A program made the position numbers and the translations under genes. Positions 12,078 to 20,225 of a DNA stretch of 49,766 bases are shown piece after piece. The stretch is taken from assembly GCF_003852515.1 (NCBI RefSeq), contig NZ_QAJK01000156.1:1-49766 (forward strand), read 5' to 3'. Source of the DNA: Variovorax sp. KBW07 (GTDB lineage Bacteria; Pseudomonadota; Gammaproteobacteria; Burkholderiales; Burkholderiaceae_C). The notes below the pieces were generated by a model that was not told the origin of the DNA, ran no database searches, and worked only from the letters and a program-made list of their open reading frames with translations. Within the stretch, counting starts at the first letter, position 1. Every line of letters starts with the position of its first letter.

Positions 12078-13547
12078 ATGGAGACAACTGTGCAACCCAA
12101 CGCGATCAAGATCCGCGGCATCGACGATGTCATCGCCTACCTGGATTCACGCCAGGGCATCGTCGGCCGGGCCGCCACCATCTGGTGGCTCGCACTCGGC
12201 GGATTGTTCCTCGACGCCTTCTCCAACTCCGCACTGAGCGCGGGCCTCGGGCCCATGACGCGCAACCTGCACCTGTCCGCCGGACAGGTGGCGCTGATGA
12301 CGTCGCTCGCCTCGTGGGTGGCCATTGCCTTCAACCCCATCGGCGGCTGGATGGCCGACCGCTGGGGCCGCATACGCCCGCTCATCCTGGCCAAGTTCCT
12401 GGCCGTGGTGGGCGCCGTGCTGGTGGTGTTCGCGCCCAGCTTCGAGATGATCCTGGTCGGCCGCTTCTTCGTGGGCGCGGCCTACGGCATCGACTTCGCC
12501 ATTGCCATGGCGGTGCTGGCCGAGTTCACGCCGGCCAAGCTCAAGAGCCGGCTCAATACCTGGCAGGGCATGTGGTACGCGGCCGTGTGCACCAACCTGC
12601 TGCTGGCGCTGTTGTTCTACTCATGGAACGTGGGTGATTCGATCTGGCGCTACTCGGTGGCGGCCACTGCGGTCTTCGGCGTGACCATCCTCGTGCTGCA
12701 GCTCGCGCTGCTGGTCGAAAGCCCCGTGTGGCTAGCCCGCAAGGAACGGCTCGACGAGGCCGCGCAGGCCATGACCCGCATCTACGCCCAACTGTTCGTT
12801 GCCGCGCCCAAGCACGAGCGCGTGCCGGTGCTCAACCAGGCCCGCCGCGGCGCTGCCAACGTGCTGCTGATTTTTCGCGGTGCCTACCTGCCGCGCACCA
12901 TCCTTGCCGCCACGGTGCAGATCGGCCAGTCGATCCAGTATTTCGCGGTGGGCTGGTACCTGCCGCTGATCAGCGCCACGCTGTTCGGCAAGGACTTTGC
13001 GCAGGCCACCATCGGCGCCCTCGCCTTCAACATCTTCGGCATCTTCGGCGGCTTTCTCTCGCCGTGGATCGGCCGCAAGCTGGGCCTGCGCCGCGCCTCG
13101 GCCTTCGGTTTCGCGATGGTGTTCGTGATGCTGCTCACGCTGGGCCTGTTCCATGGCCGCATGCCGCTGTGGCTGGCGGTGATCGTGCCGTCGCTGTTCA
13201 TCCTGTTCCACTCGGGCGGTCCGGGCGCCAACGGCAAGAGCCTGTCGTCGCTGTCGTTCCGCAGCGAGCTGCGCGCCGGCGCCAACGGGATCATTGGCGC
13301 GCTGGGCTCCATCGGCGCGGCGCTGGGCCTGCTGGTCTTTCCGCTGTTCCGCGAGAAGTACGGGCTGGAACACACCTTTCTCATCCTGTCGGTCGTGCCG
13401 CTGATCGCAAGCGTCATCTGCTTCGTGATCCGCTGGGACCCGACACGCACCACCATCAACCCCGACAACGAACCCGATGCACCCCAATTCGAAAACGACA
13501 AGCCCGCCATTTCCGAGCTTCGGCCGGCCGCGGGGAAAGTGAACTGA
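12078..13547 (+). CDS. MFS transporter, sugar-porter-like
   Basis: 489-residue inner-membrane transporter with about 12 hydrophobic segments. The loop motif DRWGRIRPLILAK after the second helix is the conserved MFS A-like signature, and EFTPAKLKSRLNTWQG resembles the loop after helix 4 in aromatic acid/sugar-type members. The ATG at 12078 was chosen over an in-frame ATG at 12045 because it follows GCGGAA and gives the normal N-terminus METTVQPNAIK. It is the first gene of the operon with the kinase and GlpD-like enzyme, so it probably imports the polyol or phosphoester they use. It does not resemble GlpF or show clear GlpT features. The substrate is unknown. Confidence 0.8.
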   Translation: METTVQPNAIKIRGIDDVIAYLDSRQGIVGRAATIWWLALGGLFLDAFSNSALSAGLGPMTRNLHLSAGQVALMTSLASWVAIAFNPIGGWMADRWGRIRPLILAKFLAVVGAVLVVFAPSFEMILVGRFFVGAAYGIDFAIAMAVLAEFTPAKLKSRLNTWQGMWYAAVCTNLLLALLFYSWNVGDSIWRYSVAATAVFGVTILVLQLALLVESPVWLARKERLDEAAQAMTRIYAQLFVAAPKHERVPVLNQARRGAANVLLIFRGAYLPRTILAATVQIGQSIQYFAVGWYLPLISATLFGKDFAQATIGALAFNIFGIFGGFLSPWIGRKLGLRRASAFGFAMVFVMLLTLGLFHGRMPLWLAVIVPSLFILFHSGGPGANGKSLSSLSFRSELRAGANGIIGALGSIGAALGLLVFPLFREKYGLEHTFLILSVVPLIASVICFVIRWDPTRTTINPDNEPDAPQFENDKPAISELRPAAGKVN

Positions 13548-15094
13548 TGGCGACACCTCAGGATGTGATCCTCTGCATCGACGAGGGCACCTCGGGAACC
13601 CGCGCGGCCGTGGTCGGCCGCGACGGCCACGTCTCGTGCCTCGAATACGCACCGCTGCAAGTCGACACGCCCCGCCCCGGCGTGGTCGAGCAAGACGCCA
13701 ACGCGATCCTCGAGAAGACGGTGGCGGTCTGCCGCGCCAGCATCGCGCAGGCACAGGCGGCGCGGCTGCGCATCGCCGCGCTGGCCATTGCCACGCAGCG
13801 CTGCTCGGCGGTGCTCTGGGACACGCACACCGGCCGCGCGCTGGTGCCGGTCATGGTCTGGCAAGACACCCGCTACGTCGATGAACTCGACAAGCTCGCC
13901 CCCACCTGGGACAAGCTGCTGGTCCAGCAGCTGGGCCGACCGGCCGGCGTGCGCTCGCCCTACCTCTGGGCCGCGCACCACCTGCGCGAAACCGAAGCCG
14001 TCGGCCGCGCCTTCGAACAGCGCCGCCTCGCCTTCGGCACCATCGACAGCTGGCTGCTGTGGCACCTGTCGGACCAGCGCGCCTGCGTGACCACGCCGAC
14101 CAACGTGACGTCGGCCAGCGCCTACGTCATGGGCGGCCACCGCTACCAGCTCGACTGGATCGATGCGCTGGGCTTTCCGCGCGAGCTGCTGCCCGAATTG
14201 CGCGAGGACGCGGACGACTTCGGCCGCACCCGTGCCGACCTGCTCGGCATCGACGTGCCCATCCTCGCCTGCGCCGGCGACCAGCATGCGGGCGCCATCG
14301 GCCTGGGCTGCCTCGACCGCGAGCAGGCCATGTGCGTGCACGGCACGGGCAGTTTCGTCGACGTGATCACCGGGCCGGTGCTGCCTGTGCATGCCGGCCT
14401 GCACGACGGCACCCTCACCATGACCGCACGGCGCGCGCAGGGCGTGTCGCATTTCGCGGTCGAGACCTATGTGGCCACCACCGGCTCGGCGCTGAACTGG
14501 GTCTGCGAAAAGCTGCAGTGGTTCGACAACGCCGAGCAGATCAGCACCATGGCCGCCACCGCCAGCTCCTCGTCGCGCGACGTGACCTTCATTCCCGCGC
14601 TGACCGGCTTTCGCGTGCCCGCCATGGAGCCCGCCGCGCGCGCGTCGCTCACCGGCATCTCGATGGCGACCACGCGCGCCGAAGTGGCCCGCGCCATCCT
14701 CGAAGGCATCGCGCATTCGGTGGCCTCGTGCATTCAGTCGAACGAAGACGTGTCCGGCGTCAAGGTGTCCGAGCTGGTGGTGGGCGGCGGCCTTTCGGGC
14801 AGCTCCGCGCTGCTGCAGATCCAGGCCGACCTCACCGGCATGCCGGTGCGGCGCATGAAGGAAACCGACCGCGCCAGCCTGCGCGGCATCGCCTTTCTCG
14901 CGGGCTCGTCGGGCCTGCTGTGGAACTCGCTGCAGGAGGCACGCGCCACGCTGGCCACCGACGCCGTGTTCGAGCCCGGCATCCAGACCGGCGAACGCAA
15001 GGCCCGCCGCACTTTGTGGCATGCCCGCGTGAAGTCGGAACTCGAACACGCCCGCAATTTCAAGAACACAACCCCAGGAGAGCTTCCAAGATGA
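13547..15094 (+). CDS. FGGY-family carbohydrate kinase, glycerol kinase-like
   Basis: 515-residue cytoplasmic kinase of the glycerol kinase/xylulokinase fold. The phosphate-binding loop IDEGTSGTRAAVV, the catalytic-Asp region AGDQHAGAIG, the adenosine-loop HGTGSFVDV and the C-terminal VVGGGLSGSS are all present. It aligns well with glycerol kinase, but the pair that binds glycerol hydroxyls, Arg-Glu in NQRET, reads TQRCS here, so the glutamate is Cys86. Trp105 in VWQDTR and Tyr139 match other substrate residues. This suggests a glycerol-like but not necessarily glycerol substrate. The start overlaps the MFS stop (TGATG) and the stop overlaps the next start (ATGA). Confidence 0.85.
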   Translation: MATPQDVILCIDEGTSGTRAAVVGRDGHVSCLEYAPLQVDTPRPGVVEQDANAILEKTVAVCRASIAQAQAARLRIAALAIATQRCSAVLWDTHTGRALVPVMVWQDTRYVDELDKLAPTWDKLLVQQLGRPAGVRSPYLWAAHHLRETEAVGRAFEQRRLAFGTIDSWLLWHLSDQRACVTTPTNVTSASAYVMGGHRYQLDWIDALGFPRELLPELREDADDFGRTRADLLGIDVPILACAGDQHAGAIGLGCLDREQAMCVHGTGSFVDVITGPVLPVHAGLHDGTLTMTARRAQGVSHFAVETYVATTGSALNWVCEKLQWFDNAEQISTMAATASSSSRDVTFIPALTGFRVPAMEPAARASLTGISMATTRAEVARAILEGIAHSVASCIQSNEDVSGVKVSELVVGGGLSGSSALLQIQADLTGMPVRRMKETDRASLRGIAFLAGSSGLLWNSLQEARATLATDAVFEPGIQTGERKARRTLWHARVKSELEHARNFKNTTPGELPR

Positions 15095-16767
15095 TGGGTC
15101 TGCCATCCTTTCGATCCGGCAAGGACCGGGCCGAGATGACAACCACCGAACCGCTGCGGCTCGACCGGCAGGACCTGCTGGCGCGGCTCGGCGACGAGAC
15201 ATTCGACATCGTGATCGTCGGCGGCGGCGTCACCGGCGCCTACGCGGCGCTCGATGCCAGCCTGCGCGGCTACCGCGTGGCGCTGGTCGAGAAAGACGAC
15301 TTCGCCTTCGGCACCTCATCGAAGTCTTCCAAGATGGTCCACGGCGGCCTGCGCTACATCGAGCAGGGCAACCTGGGCCTGGTGCGCCACTCGCTGCTGG
15401 AGCGCCAGCGCCTGCGCCGCAATGCCCGGCACCTGGTGCAGCGCCTGCCCTTCCTGTTCCCGGTGATGGAGCGCGAAGGCGTGTTCGACAAGCGCCTGGC
15501 CAAGGCCTTCGAGAGCCTGCTCTGGACCTACGACATCGCCGGTGGCTGGCGCGAAGGCATCCTGCACCAGAAGCTGACCAAGGCCGAGGTGCTGTCGCAC
15601 TGCCCCACCTTCAAGGACGAGCACCTGACCGGCGGCTTCATGTACTTCGATGCGCGGGTCGACGACGCGCGCCTCACGCTGAACATCGCGCGCACCGCCG
15701 CGTTCCATGGCGCCGCCGTGCTCAACCATGCGAAGGCCATCGAGATCACGCGCGACGGGCACGGCAAGGTCGACGGCGTGGTGGTGCAGGCCGACGGCCG
15801 CGAGATCCGCGCGCGCGCCGGCGTCGTCATCATGGCCACCGGCGTGTGGCTGCGCGACTGGGACGGCCGCAAGAAGAGCGAAGAAAAAACGCTGAACATC
15901 CGCCCCGCCAAGGGCGTGCACGTGGCCATTCCGTGGCTGAAGATCCGCAACGACTGCACCGTGACCATTCCGGTGCCGGGCCGCAACCGGCGCGCCACCA
16001 TCACGCGCTGGGGCAACGTCTCGTACCTGGGCACCACCGACGAAGACTACGAGGGCAACCTCGACGACGTGTGCTGCACCCGCGAAGAGCTCGACTTTCT
16101 GCTCGACGGCGCGCGCTCCGCGCTCAAGACCGACCTGCGCGCGGAAGACGTGGTGGGCAGCATCGCCGGCTGCCGGCCGCTGGTGGCGCCGCCCGGCGGC
16201 AAGACGCTGGAGATCAAGCGCAACCACGAGATCCGCGTGGCGCCCGACGGCCTGGTGACCATCGTCGGCGGCAAGCTCACGACCTCGCGCCACATGGCCG
16301 AGCAGACCATCGACGCGGCGCAGAAAGTCATTGGCCGGCGCAACGGCTGCACGACCAAGTCCGCATTCTTGCTGGGCGCCGCGGGCTACGACGCGCAGGC
16401 CATCATGGCCTCGGGCGGCATCTCGGCCCACCTGGGCGAGCGCTACGGCACCGAGGCGCGCTTCGTCAGCGACATCCTGCAGGAAGACCCCGGCCTGCTG
16501 CGCCCCATCGTCGAAGGCCTGCCGTACAGCGAGGCGGAAGTCGTCTACGCGGTGCGCCACGAACTCGCCCGCACCGTCGACGATGTGTTGTCGCGGCGCA
16601 TCCGCGCACGCCTCATGGCGCGCGACGCCTCGGGCCGCGCGGCAGCGCGGGTCGGCGAAATCCTCCAGGCCGAACTCGGCCTGTCCCCCTCGGAAACGGC
16701 GCAGCAGGTCGCGAGCTACCGCGCCGCCATCGAGCATGAAAAAACCATCCTTATGGGAGTCAAGTAA
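15091..16767 (+). CDS. glpD: Glycerol-3-phosphate dehydrogenase-like FAD oxidoreductase
   Basis: 558-residue flavoprotein of the GlpD family, expected at the inner membrane face and passing electrons to quinone while oxidising glycerol-3-phosphate (or an analogue) to the ketone. The FAD motif VIVGGGVTGAYAALDA is near residue 40, followed by the GlpD signature GTSSKSSKMVHGGLRYIE. The central RPAKGVHVAIP and GGKLTTSRHMAEQ segments and a C-terminal helical domain (VVYAVRHELARTVDDVL) complete the family layout. The ATG at 15091 has AGGAG upstream; an internal ATG at residue 16 is an alternative. With the preceding kinase it forms a phosphorylate-then-oxidise pair. Confidence 0.87.
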   Translation: MMGLPSFRSGKDRAEMTTTEPLRLDRQDLLARLGDETFDIVIVGGGVTGAYAALDASLRGYRVALVEKDDFAFGTSSKSSKMVHGGLRYIEQGNLGLVRHSLLERQRLRRNARHLVQRLPFLFPVMEREGVFDKRLAKAFESLLWTYDIAGGWREGILHQKLTKAEVLSHCPTFKDEHLTGGFMYFDARVDDARLTLNIARTAAFHGAAVLNHAKAIEITRDGHGKVDGVVVQADGREIRARAGVVIMATGVWLRDWDGRKKSEEKTLNIRPAKGVHVAIPWLKIRNDCTVTIPVPGRNRRATITRWGNVSYLGTTDEDYEGNLDDVCCTREELDFLLDGARSALKTDLRAEDVVGSIAGCRPLVAPPGGKTLEIKRNHEIRVAPDGLVTIVGGKLTTSRHMAEQTIDAAQKVIGRRNGCTTKSAFLLGAAGYDAQAIMASGGISAHLGERYGTEARFVSDILQEDPGLLRPIVEGLPYSEAEVVYAVRHELARTVDDVLSRRIRARLMARDASGRAAARVGEILQAELGLSPSETAQQVASYRAAIEHEKTILMGVK

Positions 16768-18318
16768 ATGATCAGTAAAGACGCCATCCAACGCGGCTAC
16801 AACCGCCGCAACTACGTCGTAGGCGCCCACACGCCGCCGGCCTACGCCAAGACCATCACCACCACCGACGGCCCGCCCGGCCTGCAGCGCGCGCCCGTCA
16901 CCGTGGCGGCACCGCACCTCGACGCGCTGCGCAAGGCAGCCGACGAAGTGCTCACCGACACCGGCAGCGTCGTCGAATGGACGCGCGACTGGTGGGCCGG
17001 CTCGATGGTCTCGGAGACCGGCGGCAAGCCCGCCACCCCGCAGGCCGTGATCGTGCGGGTCTCGACCGTCGAGCAGGTCCAGGCCGTCATGCGCATCGCG
17101 AACTCGGCGTCGATTCCCGTCACCGTGTCGGCGGGCCGCAGCAACGTGACCGGCGCGGCCCTGCCGGTGCGCGGCGGCATCGTGCTGGACGTGTGCGAGC
17201 TCAACAAGATGATCGGCTTCGACGCCGGCAGCCAGATCGTCGAGGTCGAGGCCGGCATGTTCGGCGACGTGTTCGAGGAAACCATCCAGCGCGAGCACGG
17301 CATGACGATGGGCCACTGGCCTTCGTCCTTCGGCATCAGCACGGTCGGCGGCTGGGTCGCCTGCCGCGGCGCGGGCCAGCTGTCCACCCGCTACGGAAAA
17401 ATCGAAGACATGGTGTTCGGCATGGACGTGGTGCTGGCCGACGGCAGCCTGGTGACCGTGGGCGGCTACTCGCGCGCGGCGGTGGGCTCCGACCTGCAGC
17501 AGCTCCTCATCGGTTCGGAAGGCACGCTCGGCGTGATCGTGCGCGTGCGGCTCAAGCTGCACCGCCTGCCCGACTACGGCCGCGCCATTGCCTACGGATT
17601 CGACAGCTTCGCCATCGGCCTGGAAGCCTGCCGCGAGATCATGCAGCGCGGTGCCAACCCGGCGGCGCTGCGGCTGTACGACGCGCTCGAAAGCCGCGTG
17701 CAGTTCAACCTGGAAGACACGCACGTGCTGCTCATCGCCGACGAAGGCGCGCCAGAAATGGTGGACGCCGTGCTGACCATCAGCGAACGCGTGTGCAAGG
17801 AACTGGGCCGCCAGCTCGACGGCCCGGTCATCTTCGAGCGCTGGCTCGACACCCGCTACCTCACCGGCAAGAGCGCCGAGGGCTTCAAGCGCAGCCCCGG
17901 CTTCGTGGCCGACACGCTGGAAATGACCGGCCGCTGGAGCGACCTGCCCGCCATCTACGACGAGGTGGTCGCGGCCATCAACGCCGTGCCCGGCACGCTG
18001 GCGGGCTCGGCCCACCAGTCGCACGCCTACGTCGATGGCGCGTGCCTGTACTTCTCGCTGCGCGGCGAAGTGGAAGTGGAAAACCGGGGCCGCTGGTATC
18101 GCCAGGCCTGGGACGCGGCCAACGCGGTGCTGGTGCGCCACAATGCCGCGCTGAGCCACCACCATGGCGTCGGCTTGCTGCGTGCGCCCTACATGGCCGA
18201 TTCGCTGGGCAGCGCCTTCCCGGTGCTGGAAGCGATCAAGCGCACGCTCGATCCGAAAAACATTTTGAACCCGGGCAAGCTCGGCCTGACCGACAAGCTG
18301 CCCCAGACCGAAGACTGA
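16768..18318 (+). CDS. FAD-linked oxidase, alkyldihydroxyacetonephosphate synthase-like
   Basis: 516-residue VAO/PCMH-family flavoprotein. The FAD-binding domain (about residues 85-265) contains VTVSAGRSNVTGAA, GHWPSSFGISTVGGW and IGSEGTLGVIVRVRLK. The C-terminal half shows two features of alkyl-DHAP synthase: the histidine triad in LSHHHGVGLLR (His464-466) and the tyrosine in GACLYFSLRG. Alkyl-DHAP synthase swaps the acyl chain of acyl-DHAP for a fatty alcohol, making ether lipids. In this catabolic operon the enzyme may instead act on an alkyl- or acyl-glycerol phosphate, or be a related oxidase; D-lactate/glycolate oxidase-like activity is the main alternative. It starts immediately after the GlpD-like stop with no gap. 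Confidence 0.75.
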   Translation: MISKDAIQRGYNRRNYVVGAHTPPAYAKTITTTDGPPGLQRAPVTVAAPHLDALRKAADEVLTDTGSVVEWTRDWWAGSMVSETGGKPATPQAVIVRVSTVEQVQAVMRIANSASIPVTVSAGRSNVTGAALPVRGGIVLDVCELNKMIGFDAGSQIVEVEAGMFGDVFEETIQREHGMTMGHWPSSFGISTVGGWVACRGAGQLSTRYGKIEDMVFGMDVVLADGSLVTVGGYSRAAVGSDLQQLLIGSEGTLGVIVRVRLKLHRLPDYGRAIAYGFDSFAIGLEACREIMQRGANPAALRLYDALESRVQFNLEDTHVLLIADEGAPEMVDAVLTISERVCKELGRQLDGPVIFERWLDTRYLTGKSAEGFKRSPGFVADTLEMTGRWSDLPAIYDEVVAAINAVPGTLAGSAHQSHAYVDGACLYFSLRGEVEVENRGRWYRQAWDAANAVLVRHNAALSHHHGVGLLRAPYMADSLGSAFPVLEAIKRTLDPKNILNPGKLGLTDKLPQTED

Positions 18319-18328
18319 GTTTCACCGA

Positions 18329-18931
18329 ATGGACCGCTCCCTAGGCGCGCGACTTGCGCGGCACCCGATCATCGCGACGCTCTACGGCGCGGAGCAGATC
18401 GACGCCTTCATCGACAGTGCCACCGAGATCGCCATCGTGGCGAACGTGGAACTGCGCAAGCTGCACGCCGTGGTGGCGACCATCACCCGCGCCGACAAGA
18501 TCGCCATCGTCAACATCGACAGCTGCGAAGGCATCTCGCCGGACAAGGGCGGCGTGGAATACCTGGCCGAGATTGGCGCGACCAGCCTGGTGTCCACCCG
18601 CGTGGCCACCATCCAGCGCGCCAACCGGGCCGGCCTGCTCACGATGCAGAAGGTGTTCGTGACAGACCGCTCCACGTGGCCGCGCAGCGTGAAGGCGCTG
18701 GAGCAGAGCGACCCCAACCTGGTCCAGCTGATGCCGGCGCCGATGCTCTCGCACATTTCCGTCAAGGAGCGCAATGCGCTGCCGCCCATCGTGGCCTCGG
18801 GCTTCGTCATTACCGAGAACGACGTGCGCAGCGCCCTGGCCGCGGGCGCGGTGGCGGTGTCGACCAGCGACACGGCCATGTGGAGCCTCGACACGAAGTC
18901 GTTCAACCTCGACGAATTGCGCCCGCGCTAG
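18329..18931 (+). CDS. glpP: Glycerol-3-phosphate responsive antiterminator (GlpP family)
   Basis: 200-residue TIM-barrel-like RNA-binding regulator. Family-typical blocks are HPIIATLYGAEQIDAF, VNIDSCEGISPDKGG, LVSTRVATIQRAN, VQLMPAPML and ASGFVITENDVRSAL followed by AGAVAVSTSDTAMW. In Bacillus, GlpP with glycerol-3-phosphate prevents termination in the leaders of glp genes. It is the last gene of the operon, 10 bases after the oxidase gene, and a hairpin leader precedes the first gene, so autogenous control is plausible. Its presence also indicates that glycerol-3-phosphate or a close analogue is an intermediate of this operon. Confidence 0.88.
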   Translation: MDRSLGARLARHPIIATLYGAEQIDAFIDSATEIAIVANVELRKLHAVVATITRADKIAIVNIDSCEGISPDKGGVEYLAEIGATSLVSTRVATIQRANRAGLLTMQKVFVTDRSTWPRSVKALEQSDPNLVQLMPAPMLSHISVKERNALPPIVASGFVITENDVRSALAAGAVAVSTSDTAMWSLDTKSFNLDELRPR

Positions 18932-18952
18932 CAGGCTGGCGCGGCCAACCGC

Positions 18953-18977
18953 GGCCCCGCCGGGGCCACTCCCTTTT
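18953..18977 (+). terminator. Rho-independent terminator of the glycerol-phosphate operon
   Basis: GGCCCC-GCC-GGGGCC stem-loop (18953-18967) followed within a few bases by CCCTTTT (to 18977). It lies 21 bases after the glpP stop. The next gene is convergent, and there is no T-run on the other strand, so it serves the rightward operon. Confidence 0.7.
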
Positions 18978-18980
18978 CGG

Positions 18981-20225
18981 TCAGCTCGCGCCGTTCTGCA
19001 CGACGAAGCTCACGACCGTGGTCGCGCTGCCCCCGATGTTCAGCGTGGCGAAACGGTTCGCCCCCTCCACCTGGCAATCGCCCGCGCGCCCCGTCACCTG
19101 GCGGGCCGCGTCCAGCACCATCCGCACGCCCGTCGCGCCCACCGGATGCCCCAGGCCGATCAGTCCGCCGCTGGGGTTGACCGGCAGCTTGCCGCCGCGC
19201 GCGATGGTGCCGTCTTCCACCGCGCGCCAGCTCTCGCCCGGCGCGGTGATGCCGAAGTGGTCGATCGCCATGTACTCGGTGGTGGTGAAGCAGTCGTGCG
19301 TCTCGATGCCGTCGAGCTGCGACACGTCGGCAATGCCGGCGCGGCGGAAGGCGCCCTGGATGGCCTCGCGCACATGGGGAAACACATAGGGCTGGCCGGC
19401 ACTGGCCGCCAGCTTCGGTGCCAGCTTGAGGTGCGCGGTGCGATGGCCCCACCCCGCGATGCGCGGCAGCGCGTCGAGCGATGTGCCGTGCCGTTTTGCC
19501 CAGGCCTCGGCAAAGCGCCCCGACGCAAGAATCACGGCTGCGGCGCCGTCGGTCACCTGGCCGCAGTCCTGGCGCCGGATCATGCCGTCGATCACGGGGT
19601 TGGCCTCGTCGTCGGCGGTGAAGCTGGCGGCGGTGTAGTTCCAGGCGCGCGTCTGCGCGAACGGGTTGCGGCGCGCATTGGCGATGTTGATTTCGGCAAT
19701 GCGCGCCAGGTGCTCGTACTTCAGCCCGTAGCGCCGCTCGTATTCCTGCCCGACGAGGTGGAACATGTGCGGCCACATGTACTTGGCGCCCTCGCCCTCC
19801 TCGCCCACCCAGGTGGCCGCGGCAAGATGCTGCGCGGCCACGGCGCCGGGCACGTTGCGCTCCAGCTCGACCCCCGTGACCAGCACGCAGTCGTAGCGGC
19901 CGCACTCGATCTCGGCGGTGGCCGCGAGCATCGCGATGCTGCCCGACGCGCAGGCGGCCTCGTGGCGCCCCGCGGGCATGCCGTGGAAGCCGGGCGCGAT
20001 GGCCGCGAACATGCCGCCGAGCTGGCCCTGCCCGGTGAAGAGTTCGCCGACGAAATTGCCGACGTGGCCCGACTCGATCTCGTGCGGCTCCAGCCTGGCA
20101 TCGGCCAGCGCGCCGAGCACCGCATCGCGCATCAGCTCGAACAGGCCGTCTCCCGCGCGGGACGCGTTGACGGCGAAATCGGTCTGGTGACCGCCCAGGA
20201 CATAGACAGGAGTGGAAGAAGTCAT
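18981..20225 (-). CDS. Thiolase, SCP-x/lipid-transfer-type acetyl-CoA acetyltransferase
   Basis: 414-residue thiolase-fold enzyme expected to cleave a 3-ketoacyl-CoA. The nucleophilic cysteine is in HEAACASGSIAML; the SCP-x type HDCFTTTEYMA motif and the GLIGLGHPVGATG loop with its catalytic His are intact. It resembles the non-classical thiolases used for branched or cyclic acyl-CoAs more than FadA. The ATG at 20225 overlaps the stop of the acyl-CoA ligase gene (ATGA); an upstream in-frame extension is arginine-rich shadow sequence. It is the last gene of a leftward operon headed by a binding protein. Confidence 0.88.
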   Translation of the reverse strand: MTSSTPVYVLGGHQTDFAVNASRAGDGLFELMRDAVLGALADARLEPHEIESGHVGNFVGELFTGQGQLGGMFAAIAPGFHGMPAGRHEAACASGSIAMLAATAEIECGRYDCVLVTGVELERNVPGAVAAQHLAAATWVGEEGEGAKYMWPHMFHLVGQEYERRYGLKYEHLARIAEINIANARRNPFAQTRAWNYTAASFTADDEANPVIDGMIRRQDCGQVTDGAAAVILASGRFAEAWAKRHGTSLDALPRIAGWGHRTAHLKLAPKLAASAGQPYVFPHVREAIQGAFRRAGIADVSQLDGIETHDCFTTTEYMAIDHFGITAPGESWRAVEDGTIARGGKLPVNPSGGLIGLGHPVGATGVRMVLDAARQVTGRAGDCQVEGANRFATLNIGGSATTVVSFVVQNGAS

